In this document: one piece after another, positions 14,884 through 21,789 of the stretch
How positions within the stretch are numbered: the stretch's first letter is position 1
Layout of the letters: the number at the start of each line of letters is the position of its first letter
NCBI GenBank assembly: GCA_964398215.1
Contig: CAYNNP010000102.1
Span: 1 to 21,789, forward strand
DNA length: 21,789 bases
DNA from: CAYNNP01 sp964398215
GTDB lineage: Bacteria > Planctomycetota > Planctomycetia > Pirellulales > Pirellulaceae
Direction: 5' to 3'
Notes under the pieces: model-generated
Seen by the model: only the letters and a program-made list of their open reading frames with translations
What the model was told of the DNA's origin: nothing
Database searches by the model: none
Position numbers and translations under genes: made by a program

Positions 14884-16599
14884 ATGGCCAACACCAAATC
14901 GATTCTGAATCACATCGTCCGTGTCATCTTGCTAATCACATCGTTGGTCGTGGCAGACGTTGCGCAAGCCGTGCAGCCTGGACGGCTTTGGTTTTATGCG
15001 ACCGTGAACTTTCAGCAGAACTCCGAAACGGACGGTCTGATCAAACTGCTCAATCGCGCTAAAAAGTGCGGCTATAACGGCGCGGTCATAAACGACTACA
15101 AGTTTGGCAACCTGACTGATCGCTCGCAGCAGTACTTTGAAAACCTGAAACGAGCCAAACAAGCAGCCGACAAGGTCGGCATCGAATTGATTCCTTGCGT
15201 CATGCCCGTGGGCTACTCAAGTTCAGTCTTACAACACAATCCAAACTTGGCCGCGGGCCTTCCCGTGCGACAAACGCCGATGATCGTTCGCGATGGCGTC
15301 GCAACGACTCCAGGCGACAATCTTTTATCAGGCGGTCAGCTTGACCGTGGCAATTCGGATCAATCCGAGAAGTCCAAACCGCCACAAGGTTGGTCGTATA
15401 TCGATGGCTGGGGAAAGTCCACGCAGTACGACAAGTCGATCAAGCATTCCGGCGACGCATCACTGAAGATGACAGATTTTCGCAAAGGGCACGCGAAAGG
15501 AAACTGTCGGTTGATGCAAACGGTTTCCGTCCGTCCCTACCGCCAGTACCAACTGGTCGTATGGGCCAAGACCGATAACGCACGCGGCGGCGAAATCCAA
15601 GCGGCTGTGTCACATGCAGATCGAACTTTGAACTATGCGTCGCTGGGCGTTCAACGCAACCAAGGTTGGACTCGGCATGCGATCGTTTTCAATTCGCTGG
15701 ATGCCGAACAAGTCAATATCGCGCTCGGGATCTGGGGCGGCGAATCTGGCACGCTTTGGATGGACAGTGTCGAACTGCGAGAGGTTGCTGGCGTCAACCT
15801 TCTGCGCCGCAAGGGATGCCCGGCCGTTGTTCGCGAATCGGACTCAGGCCGTATTTTGAATGAAGGCCGCGACTACCAGCTTTGGCAAGACCCCAAGCTG
15901 GGCATGGTCCCGTCTGCCGGAAAGTACTCGGACGATCACGACGGACCACCACTTCGATTGACCAAAGAATCAGGCATTGCAGATGGCACACGGCTGGATG
16001 TTTCGTTTTATCACACCGTGTTAGTTCACGATCATCAAGTTTGCGGATCGCTGGTTCACGATGAACTTTTCAAAATCATGCAGCAGCAAGTCCAGACGAT
16101 TCAAAAGTACTGGCAACCCACAACGTTCTTTCTGCAGCACGATGAAATTCGTCTCTCCGGTCACGACGAACTTGTGCAGCCCGGCCAAACCTGCGGCGAA
16201 CTTTTGGCAGCCAATTTTTCGCGATGCGAATCGATCATCCACAAATTGGCCCCGAGTGCTGAAGTCATCGCTTGGTCGGACATGTTCGATCCGCATCACA
16301 ACGCCGTCGACAACTACTACTTGTCAAAATCGACACTGAAGCAATCTTGGAAAGGGCTCTCTCCCAAGGTAACGGTTGCCAACTGGAACCATCACAAGTC
16401 CAACAAATCACTTGAGTGGTTTGCCGGTCGCAAACACAAGCAGCTCATTGCGGGTTACTACGATAAACCAGTGAAAGAGAACGCAGTTCATTGGCGGCAG
16501 GCGTCAGAAAATGTGTACGGGGTGTCAGGCTGGATCTACGCAACGTGGACCAAAAACTACGACGACTTGGAAGCCTTCGCAAAGGCAACGCAGTTTTAA
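14884..16599 (+). CDS. Secreted glycosidase-like TIM-barrel protein with inserted carbohydrate-binding-like module
   Basis: Numbering is from ATG 14884 (571 aa), which starts a clean signal peptide ending AQA|VQ at about residue 29; an in-frame TTG at 14830 is less likely. Residues 30-140 look like the first strands of a (beta/alpha)8 barrel (LWFYATVNFQQ, CGYNGAVINDYKF, GIELIPCVMPVGY). A galactose-binding-like beta-sandwich, similar in style to CBM4/9 or CBM16 modules, is inserted at about 168-300 (GDASLKMTDF, QTVSVRPYRQYQLVVWAKT, GTLWMDSVELRE). The barrel resumes afterwards. TFFLQHDEIR (H419, D420, E421) at a strand end is a plausible catalytic pair, comparable to the D-E of GH20-like enzymes. 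VIAWSDMFDPHHN and GVSGWIYATWTKNY complete the barrel. I expect a hydrolase acting on a polysaccharide or glycan outside the cytoplasm, but the family and substrate are not certain. Confidence 0.75.
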   Translation: MANTKSILNHIVRVILLITSLVVADVAQAVQPGRLWFYATVNFQQNSETDGLIKLLNRAKKCGYNGAVINDYKFGNLTDRSQQYFENLKRAKQAADKVGIELIPCVMPVGYSSSVLQHNPNLAAGLPVRQTPMIVRDGVATTPGDNLLSGGQLDRGNSDQSEKSKPPQGWSYIDGWGKSTQYDKSIKHSGDASLKMTDFRKGHAKGNCRLMQTVSVRPYRQYQLVVWAKTDNARGGEIQAAVSHADRTLNYASLGVQRNQGWTRHAIVFNSLDAEQVNIALGIWGGESGTLWMDSVELREVAGVNLLRRKGCPAVVRESDSGRILNEGRDYQLWQDPKLGMVPSAGKYSDDHDGPPLRLTKESGIADGTRLDVSFYHTVLVHDHQVCGSLVHDELFKIMQQQVQTIQKYWQPTTFFLQHDEIRLSGHDELVQPGQTCGELLAANFSRCESIIHKLAPSAEVIAWSDMFDPHHNAVDNYYLSKSTLKQSWKGLSPKVTVANWNHHKSNKSLEWFAGRKHKQLIAGYYDKPVKENAVHWRQASENVYGVSGWIYATWTKNYDDLEAFAKATQF

Positions 16600-16635
16600 A
16601 ATTGCGTTAACGCGCCAGGCATTGGTCAAGTCTGA

Positions 16636-16694
16636 AGTGGCATAGGCTTCCAGCCTGTGAATAGAAAAACCACAGGCTGGAAGCCTATGCCACT
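16636..16694. repeat. Perfect 24-bp inverted repeat (palindromic intergenic element)
   Basis: Arms 16636-16659 and 16671-16694 are perfectly complementary over 24 bp, with an 11-nt loop. Each contains GGCATAGGCTTCCAGCC or its complement. It begins 36 bp after the stop of the upstream gene and has no T run. The perfect arms suggest recent insertion or active maintenance. I believe this sequence recurs in planctomycete genomes, but cannot confirm that from this window, where only one copy is present. Confidence 0.9.
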
Positions 16695-16855
16695 GTTCGT
16701 CCAGCGCGGGATGCGGCGGTAGTCGCACTTGAAAAGCCATCATTCAGTTAGGGGTGTCCTTTTAGATGTGAGTAGCCTTGACTTGCCGCAGCCATCTTCA
16801 TTACCAGCGGTAACATCCGTATCTAATTACCTCGTCACGAGACCACTCTCGGATC

Positions 16856-19126
16856 ATGCTGTTCGTGGACCAACGCTCGCGCAAGCACGCCAAATGGCCA
16901 CTGATAGCATTTGCAGTTTGCTTCCCGCTCGTTGCCGCGGCTGCCACAGCGGTGACAGCAAGATTCCGAAACGAAATCACCTCTTGGGCAGCCCCTGAAT
17001 CGTTACAGGCTCAGGAATATGCAGCCTTCCGGCGAAGCTTTGGGCCAGGCGAGCATGTGCTTTTAATGTTTCGTCAGGACGAGACAGCCAACACAGAAAC
17101 AGCACCGCGGCCCGCCAAGCCTCTGCGATTACTATCGGATCGATTGAAAAGCTCCGCGGCGAAACACTGGTTCAAGCGAGTCACTCATAGCGACGATATC
17201 CGCCGATACCTGTCGAATGACCTGCGCCTAAGTCCCTCACAGGTCCAGCAACGCACGTCGCACTTGATGGTCGATGCTGAAGGTCAAATCGATAGCTTGT
17301 TGTTTGAACTAACCGATGCCGCGCGGCAAGACCGCAAGCAGGCGTTCGCTTTTGTGAACAAGCAGCTGTCGAGTGTCGGGGTCGACCCTGATCAAATTCG
17401 ATTCGCTGGTCTTGGGCACGACCTGTACATCTTGGACCAGGAAGGACTGACATCGCCCTTCAAAATGGTCCCCTGGATCATGCTGCTTGCTTTCAGTTTG
17501 ACATTCTTTTTCCTCAAGGATCTTCCGCTCGCAATCTTTGTCAATGTGTTTGGCACGTTCACCGGCTGTCTTAGCTTCACCCTGATCTATTTGTCCGGCG
17601 TTCCTCTGAATGCAATCCTATGGCCGTCGCCCACCTTGATCATGCTGCTCAGCATTTCCGGATCGCTCCATCTGCTGGCCTACTATCGTTCAGCCATCGA
17701 AGTCGGTTCCGGATCATTGGCACATCGCCATCGCGATGCGATCAACCAGATGATGACGACGGGAGCAAAACCGATCGTTCTGTGTGCCATCACGACGGCA
17801 CTCGGAATGGCGTCACTCATGCTTTCAAGCACGCAGCCCGTGCGGCAGTTTGGCATCTTCGGAAGCCTGTCCGTCATCTCGTCTTGTGGCCTGCTGCTAG
17901 TTTTATTGCCGGCTTGGCTAACCATCTCTCCACCGCTGCGATTGCTTCAGCGTGAGTCCACATCGCGGCCGTCTTCCACCAAGCGGGACTGGTCGCGACT
18001 GACTTCGTTTACAATTCGTCGCCGCGCTCCGATCATTGTCCTGTTGCTAAGCGTGATGCTTGTTGGCGGCGCGGCAGTGCCTGAAATAAAGACCGGCGGC
18101 AACCTGCGAAACTTTTTCCCCAGCGGCCATCGGATCTTGCAAGACTCTGAGGCGATCGAATCGCATTTGGGGCCACTGAGTTCGATCGAAGTGTTATTGC
18201 GATTCCAGAATTCAGACGAGCGAAATGATCTTCATCGGCTGCGATTGATCGCGTCGGTCGCAGAACAGATGGTCAAGGAAACGACGATAGCATCGGTGCT
18301 TTCAGTATCCACTTTCGCACCACGTTTGACACATCACAAGCGTGGCCTGAAAGTCGTCGTGGACAAACAAAAGATTCGCAAACTGAAACCCAAATGGCAA
18401 GCTGCCGGCCTGGTTCACATCGACCCCGACGATTCGACTGAAACGTGGAGGCTGTCTGCACGATACTCTGGATTATCGGTAGTGGATGTCCCTGAGCTTG
18501 CGGCGCAGCTCAAGTCGCTTGTCCAGACCCGGTACGATGCGGATCCTTTCGACTCTGAAACCTTACAAGTTTCAGCGACGGGTGAATTTGTGCTCTTCGA
18601 TTTTGTTGACCGCCAGTTTTCGCGAGACCTTTTGCTAACGTATTCGACTGCGTTTCTGTTGATCTCACTGGTAATTCTTGCCATCGTTCGATCGATCCGA
18701 ATCGCGCTTGTTTGTACGCTGCCAAATCTTTTTCCAGCGCTGGTCGTGCTTGGTGGTGCGGGACTGTTGGAGCGACCGCTCGATGTCGCGTCGCTGATGA
18801 CGGCAAGCCTGGTTCTTGGGATCGCGGTCGACGACACCTTGCATTTTGTGATCCGCTGGCGTGCCGATGTGTCACGCGGAATTGATCGCAATCAAGCGTT
18901 GGGAAATGCGATCACACATGTCGGTTCAGCGATGGTCCAAACCAGTGTGATCTGTGGCTTCAGCATGTTTCTGTACGCGTTCTGTGGATTTTTGCCAACG
19001 GTACGATTTGGGATTTTATTGTCAGCCATGCTATTGGCAGCGTTGATTGGCGATCTACTTTTATTGCCCGCGCTCCTGGCCGCAACCGACCGCTCTGATG
19101 CAGCCCCGGTCAATCAAGGCTCGTAG
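16856..19126 (+). CDS. MMPL/RND-superfamily exporter
   Basis: This 756-aa inner-membrane protein has the duplicated RND layout. TM1 (about 14-34) is followed by a large periplasmic domain (35-200) and a cluster of about five spans (about 200-365). TM7 (about 390-410), a second periplasmic domain (415-580) and a final cluster (about 585-750) follow. The second cluster holds GIAVDDTLHFVIRWR (655 on), with the paired Asp (D659, D660) used for proton coupling in MMPL and sterol-sensing-type RND proteins. These transporters usually move lipids or hydrophobic compounds without a TolC channel. At 756 aa it is shorter than HAE-type RND pumps (about 1000 aa), which supports the MMPL branch. No adaptor gene or obvious cargo gene is adjacent. 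The ATG has no strong ribosome site. The gene is flanked by palindromic repeats on both sides. Confidence 0.92.
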   Translation: MLFVDQRSRKHAKWPLIAFAVCFPLVAAAATAVTARFRNEITSWAAPESLQAQEYAAFRRSFGPGEHVLLMFRQDETANTETAPRPAKPLRLLSDRLKSSAAKHWFKRVTHSDDIRRYLSNDLRLSPSQVQQRTSHLMVDAEGQIDSLLFELTDAARQDRKQAFAFVNKQLSSVGVDPDQIRFAGLGHDLYILDQEGLTSPFKMVPWIMLLAFSLTFFFLKDLPLAIFVNVFGTFTGCLSFTLIYLSGVPLNAILWPSPTLIMLLSISGSLHLLAYYRSAIEVGSGSLAHRHRDAINQMMTTGAKPIVLCAITTALGMASLMLSSTQPVRQFGIFGSLSVISSCGLLLVLLPAWLTISPPLRLLQRESTSRPSSTKRDWSRLTSFTIRRRAPIIVLLLSVMLVGGAAVPEIKTGGNLRNFFPSGHRILQDSEAIESHLGPLSSIEVLLRFQNSDERNDLHRLRLIASVAEQMVKETTIASVLSVSTFAPRLTHHKRGLKVVVDKQKIRKLKPKWQAAGLVHIDPDDSTETWRLSARYSGLSVVDVPELAAQLKSLVQTRYDADPFDSETLQVSATGEFVLFDFVDRQFSRDLLLTYSTAFLLISLVILAIVRSIRIALVCTLPNLFPALVVLGGAGLLERPLDVASLMTASLVLGIAVDDTLHFVIRWRADVSRGIDRNQALGNAITHVGSAMVQTSVICGFSMFLYAFCGFLPTVRFGILLSAMLLAALIGDLLLLPALLAATDRSDAAPVNQGS

Positions 19127-19148
19127 CGCAAACCAAAGATCGAATAAG

Positions 19149-19425
19149 TCGTTTAACCGGTAGCCGAAGGCGCACGTTTTGAAGTTGCGCTTTTTAAGTA
19201 GGCCGGACCGAGCAAACGCCGCAATTGCCGGAACTTCGGACGCAAGTAGAAACGTCGTTGATAGCGCAATCTCTGCGACACAATGGAGGCGTTTGCGCTG
19301 TTCCGGCACGTATTGCGTCCTTGGTCCGGCCTACAACCAAACACCACATAAAAAAGCGCAACTCCAAAAGGCGCACGCGATCCTAGGCGGGCAAGCGCGT
19401 GCGCCTTCGGCTACCGGTTAAACGA
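19149..19425. repeat. 277-bp nested palindrome enclosing the second 137-bp element
   Basis: The outer arms, 19149-19176 and 19398-19425, are complementary over 28 bp (both contain TTTAACCGGTAGCCGAAGG or its complement). Inside these, short inverted pieces (AAGTTGCGC... at 19182 and GCGCAACT... at 19358) flank the 137-bp element at 19198-19334. The whole forms layered inverted repeats: outer arms, spacer arms, then element ends. It sits in a gene-free stretch 22 bp after the MMPL gene. It could be a composite, in which one palindromic element inserted into another, or a single large folded element. Confidence 0.85.
19198..19334 (-). repeat. 137-bp dispersed element (copy 2, inverted relative to copy 1)
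   Basis: The ends GTAGGCCGGACC and GGTCCGGCCTAC are perfectly complementary. The reverse complement matches 94-230 without gaps, with about 13 differences in 137 bp. This copy has intact ends whereas copy 1 has one end mismatch, so this copy may be younger or better preserved. No open frame of coding quality is present. Confidence 0.9.
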
Positions 19426-19754
19426 AATAATACTCGTGCCTGACTGAATCAATCATGATTTTGCGATGCCGCCGCAATTTGTCGCAATGAACCGTTCGCA
19501 GGAGTACGTTTTGACGCGAAATCCCTTCAAACCTGCACAATTGCTTTCCCGGTGCGTGGCAGGCGAATCATGCTTGCGATCCAGATGACGATTCCAGTAG
19601 CCGGATATTTGACTAGAATGAAATTGAGAATTACGGGAAACCTGATGATGCATTTTCCCGGAATTCTCAGTAAAAAGAACTAAGAAGACGGGTGCACACA
19701 TAGTCATATCACCGTGTCTTCTGATCTTTCGCTGAACTAATTCGGAGTGGAAAC
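19426..19754 (+). promoter_or_regulatory. Gene-free leader region of the lipoprotein operon with a long hairpin
   Basis: No gene is supported here; the open frame on the complement at 19453-19707 lacks coding character. Positions 19625-19640 and 19654-19669 form a 16-bp stem with one mismatch (GAGAATTACGGGAAA against TTTCCCGGAATTCTC) and a 13-nt loop, about 85 bp before the ATG at 19755. It has no T run, so an operator or 5' leader structure is more likely than a terminator. A ribosome site, GGAG (19744-19747), lies 7 nt before the ATG. Confidence 0.5.
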
Positions 19755-20381
19755 ATGTCGTTTTGCAAATCTAGTACGCCTGCGAACGTTGGCGCGATAG
19801 GCCTAGTGGCGGTGCTAGCGTTTTTGACGTTGGGTTGTTCCAAAGAAAAACGAAAACAATTCACTGCCGCTGTTCAGCAGGGTGCTTCCGATCTTGCAGA
19901 ATCCGCCAGCGACTTTGCAACTTCTGCCGTCGAATCGGCAACTGAAACGGTCAAAGAGCAGTTGCCGGCAACGGGAACCATATCGCTCCAATCCAATCCA
20001 GAATTGAAAGCTAGTGTGGCGAATATCGAAGTCATCTCGGTTGGCGATGGGCGTCGAAACGTGGTTCAAATCGCGAGCTACAAAGTGGGCAGCGTCCCTG
20101 ATACGTACCCCAGCATTTTTCTACAGGGACTGACCGACGCAGGCGACCCAGCAAGCCTATCGGGGTCTTCTGTCGAGTGCGAGTTGTTTGTGCAAGCCAG
20201 CGCGAATGCTCCGATTGCTGCAACAACCTCGGGCGAAAAAATCAAAGTCTCGTTTAGTAAACTTGATCCAGCGGCAAAGTCTTTGACCGCTAGTGTGTCC
20301 AACTGCAGTTTGTTGGATACTGAAAACAAAACAACCAGCATCAGTGGCGGCCAAATCGTTGCGATCTTTGGAGGGCAATGA
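19755..20381 (+). CDS. Small predicted lipoprotein of unknown function
   Basis: This 208-aa protein has a signal peptide and a lipobox (LTLGC, C28), so it is probably membrane-anchored outside the cytoplasm. After the cysteine comes a charged, Ala-rich helix (about 30-70) with heptad-like ASD/ESA spacing that may coil. A C-terminal beta-rich domain follows (about 75-205; VANIEVISVGDGRRNVVQIA, VECELFVQAS, IKVSFSKLD, GGQIVAIFG). I recognise no family. The start is well supported by GGAG 7 nt before the ATG. Its stop overlaps the first possible start of the next gene (ATGA at 20378-20381), so the two are probably translationally coupled and may work together at the envelope. Confidence 0.82.
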   Translation: MSFCKSSTPANVGAIGLVAVLAFLTLGCSKEKRKQFTAAVQQGASDLAESASDFATSAVESATETVKEQLPATGTISLQSNPELKASVANIEVISVGDGRRNVVQIASYKVGSVPDTYPSIFLQGLTDAGDPASLSGSSVECELFVQASANAPIAATTSGEKIKVSFSKLDPAAKSLTASVSNCSLLDTENKTTSISGGQIVAIFGGQ

Positions 20382-21789
20382 TTGTGAAGCGAAGGAACCA
20401 AATGATGCGAGCAACACTTTCTTTTTTGACCATCGCGGTCATTGCATTGCCGATGACGGCACAGGCTAGAAATCCAAGCGCTCTGGAGCCCAATGGTGAA
20501 CTGGCGGTTCACGGAACTGTCAAAGGACTGAAGCTGAGGTCACAAGACGCCAAAGCCGCATCCAAGCGGTTGTACAAACTGTATTACAAAGTGGAGCTTG
20601 CGGCTTCGGAGGCCTTTAAACGCAAGAGTGATCCGACTTCGATTCCGTTTGAGGCGCTATGCAAAGATATCGCCAGTCTTGATCAGGCAGCACGCGAAGC
20701 AGCTCATCTTCAATTGATGGGCGAACCGGCGGGAACTGATTTGGGTGTCCGAATTCGTGCCCTGAAACAAGAGCTTCACAATTTGATTTGGGCCGCGCGG
20801 AGCACTCAGAGGGCAAATCGATATCGTCAGAAGATGATCGAGAAATTGAAAAAGGCGAAACCAAAGAATGATAGTTTTCTGAAGAAACAAGAGCAGGCGA
20901 TCAAGAGCGGACAACTGGAATCTGCAGAAGTGGCGCTGGAAAAATTCGCGACCAAGATGGCCGAGGACACACAGCTGCTTTCGCCAAAAGAAAGGGAGCC
21001 ATATGTCACTTACATGATTCAGTTGCTGGGCGACTTGGAACCAAGATTGCGCGCGAAACGCTTGCCAATTTATCGTGGCCAAGCAGCGCAAGCGATGCGC
21101 AAGGAAAGTGGTGCCATACGAGAGCTTGATTCTGAAATGAGCCGTGTGATCTCGGAGCTTCAGGCGAACGGCAAAGCAACGATTGGCGAAAATGTGGAAG
21201 CCGACCACTTGGATGCACTTGAATATCTAGACGAGCTTTGGGGCAGCGCGTCTGCAGGGCTGCTACGTAGCTGGGGAATTCAGTGGATGTATTCGGGCAA
21301 AGTGCCAGCGGTTCCGATTGCCGATCTTCGCAGTTCTGCGGAACGCCATCTTGTTGGCGTGATCAACGCGGCGGCGAAGTTGCCGGCGCCGCAGGTTCGA
21401 GAGATCTATCCAAAGATCCTGAACGAGATTACCAAAATGGACCGCAAGGCGTACGGCAAAAGTTTGCAGGAAGTATGCGAGTCCGCGCTCGGTCAGCTTG
21501 CGGCCGTGGATGCCGATTTGCCTGCGCAGATCTCGGCGTACAAACGAGCCACATCAGAAATCCTTCGCTGGAAGAGAAATTATGCGGCTCAGCGAGCCGG
21601 CGTGCTGCAACGATCATACGCGCGTCTGGGCGACCGAATGGTTCAAGAAGCCGAGACAAAGAAGCACAACCGCGCGGAGATTTTTCGAGCACCGCCAACC
21701 AAAAAACGAATGCTCGTTCACAAAAACCTTAGCGCGAATAGCTCATGGACTGTTTACGAAGCCGGACAGGCGCTGCTTGGTTCAAAAGT
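20378..21789 (+). CDS. Secreted alpha-helical protein of unknown function, 3' end missing (runs off window)
   Basis: An open frame continues without a stop from 20378 to the window edge (470 full codons). Three in-frame starts are possible: ATG 20378 (ATGA overlap with the lipoprotein stop), GTG 20384 (8 nt after GGAGGG) and ATG 20402 (5 nt after AAGGA). All give a signal peptide (LSFLTIAVIALPMTAQA). The mature part is rich in Lys, Ala, Gln and Glu and appears almost wholly helical, with coiled-coil stretches (about 150-210). It contains an Arg/Trp-rich segment near the visible end (SEILRWKRNYAAQRAG). I recognise no family. The GGAGGG overlapping the end of the lipoprotein gene and the stop/start overlap indicate one operon. 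A domain beyond the edge could change the picture. Confidence 0.8.
   Translation, partial: MIVKRRNQMMRATLSFLTIAVIALPMTAQARNPSALEPNGELAVHGTVKGLKLRSQDAKAASKRLYKLYYKVELAASEAFKRKSDPTSIPFEALCKDIASLDQAAREAAHLQLMGEPAGTDLGVRIRALKQELHNLIWAARSTQRANRYRQKMIEKLKKAKPKNDSFLKKQEQAIKSGQLESAEVALEKFATKMAEDTQLLSPKEREPYVTYMIQLLGDLEPRLRAKRLPIYRGQAAQAMRKESGAIRELDSEMSRVISELQANGKATIGENVEADHLDALEYLDELWGSASAGLLRSWGIQWMYSGKVPAVPIADLRSSAERHLVGVINAAAKLPAPQVREIYPKILNEITKMDRKAYGKSLQEVCESALGQLAAVDADLPAQISAYKRATSEILRWKRNYAAQRAGVLQRSYARLGDRMVQEAETKKHNRAEIFRAPPTKKRMLVHKNLSANSSWTVYEAGQALLGSK

Noticed and set aside
16856..19126. Idea that the RND gene completes a tripartite pump with the NodT protein
   Set aside because: It is of the short MMPL type, over 13 kb away, and lacks an adjacent adaptor gene; such proteins usually work without a TolC channel.
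19194..19376. 60-aa open frame on - resembling the peptide from 49-387
   Set aside because: The similarity is explained by the shared repeat; the differences between copies look neutral, with amino-acid changes throughout.
19453..19707. 84-aa open frame on - before the lipoprotein gene
   Set aside because: Crosses the leader hairpin, has no ribosome site or family, and its composition looks random.
1..21789. CRISPR arrays, tRNA/rRNA genes, insertion-sequence transposases, phage genes
   Set aside because: No regularly spaced direct repeats, no tRNA-like cloverleaf, and no transposase or phage protein motif was seen on either strand.

Overview
The window reads as chromosomal DNA from a planctomycete, most likely of the Pirellulaceae (Rhodopirellula-like). 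This is inference from gene content and from several families of short palindromic dispersed repeats between genes, not from a marker gene. There is no rRNA, tRNA, CRISPR array, transposase or phage gene. Most genes stand alone or in pairs, and about half encode exported proteins (signal peptides, lipoboxes, membrane proteins).

Layout. 1-489: non-coding, with a 137-bp terminal-inverted-repeat element. 490-1947: exported helical-repeat protein with a C-terminal TlpA/ResA-like thioredoxin domain, followed by a strong terminator. 2045-3820 (-): NodT-family outer-membrane lipoprotein with an unusual C-terminal tail. Divergent from it lies a two-gene operon, 4164-7280: an Alg44-like protein (PilZ-like region, one membrane span, HlyD-like adaptor) and an Alg8-like processive glycosyltransferase. 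Together these three could synthesise and export an alginate-like or other uncharacterised exopolysaccharide. 7281-7452: terminator hairpin and a palindromic repeat. 7453-11856 (-): a very large secreted TPR protein ending in a CHAT domain that lacks both expected catalytic residues. 11999-12081: a decayed copy of the 3' end of the Alg8-like gene.

12141-14706 carries three + strand genes: a zinc-ribbon/DUF2293 protein, a fumarylacetoacetate-hydrolase-family enzyme (closest to the COG3970 sugar-acid dehydratase type) and an unrecognised 169-aa protein. 14884-16599 encodes a secreted glycosidase-like TIM-barrel protein interrupted by a carbohydrate-binding-like module. 16856-19126 encodes an MMPL/RND exporter. 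Palindromic repeats separate these genes. At 19149-19425 lies a nested palindrome whose core is the inverted partner of the element at 94-230. The window closes with a lipoprotein gene (19755-20381) coupled to a secreted alpha-helical protein gene that runs off the right edge.

Main points of interest: the minimal Alg8/Alg44/NodT cluster, the catalytically dead secreted CHAT protein, the alg8 remnant on its far side, and the inverted pair of 137-bp elements about 19 kb apart.
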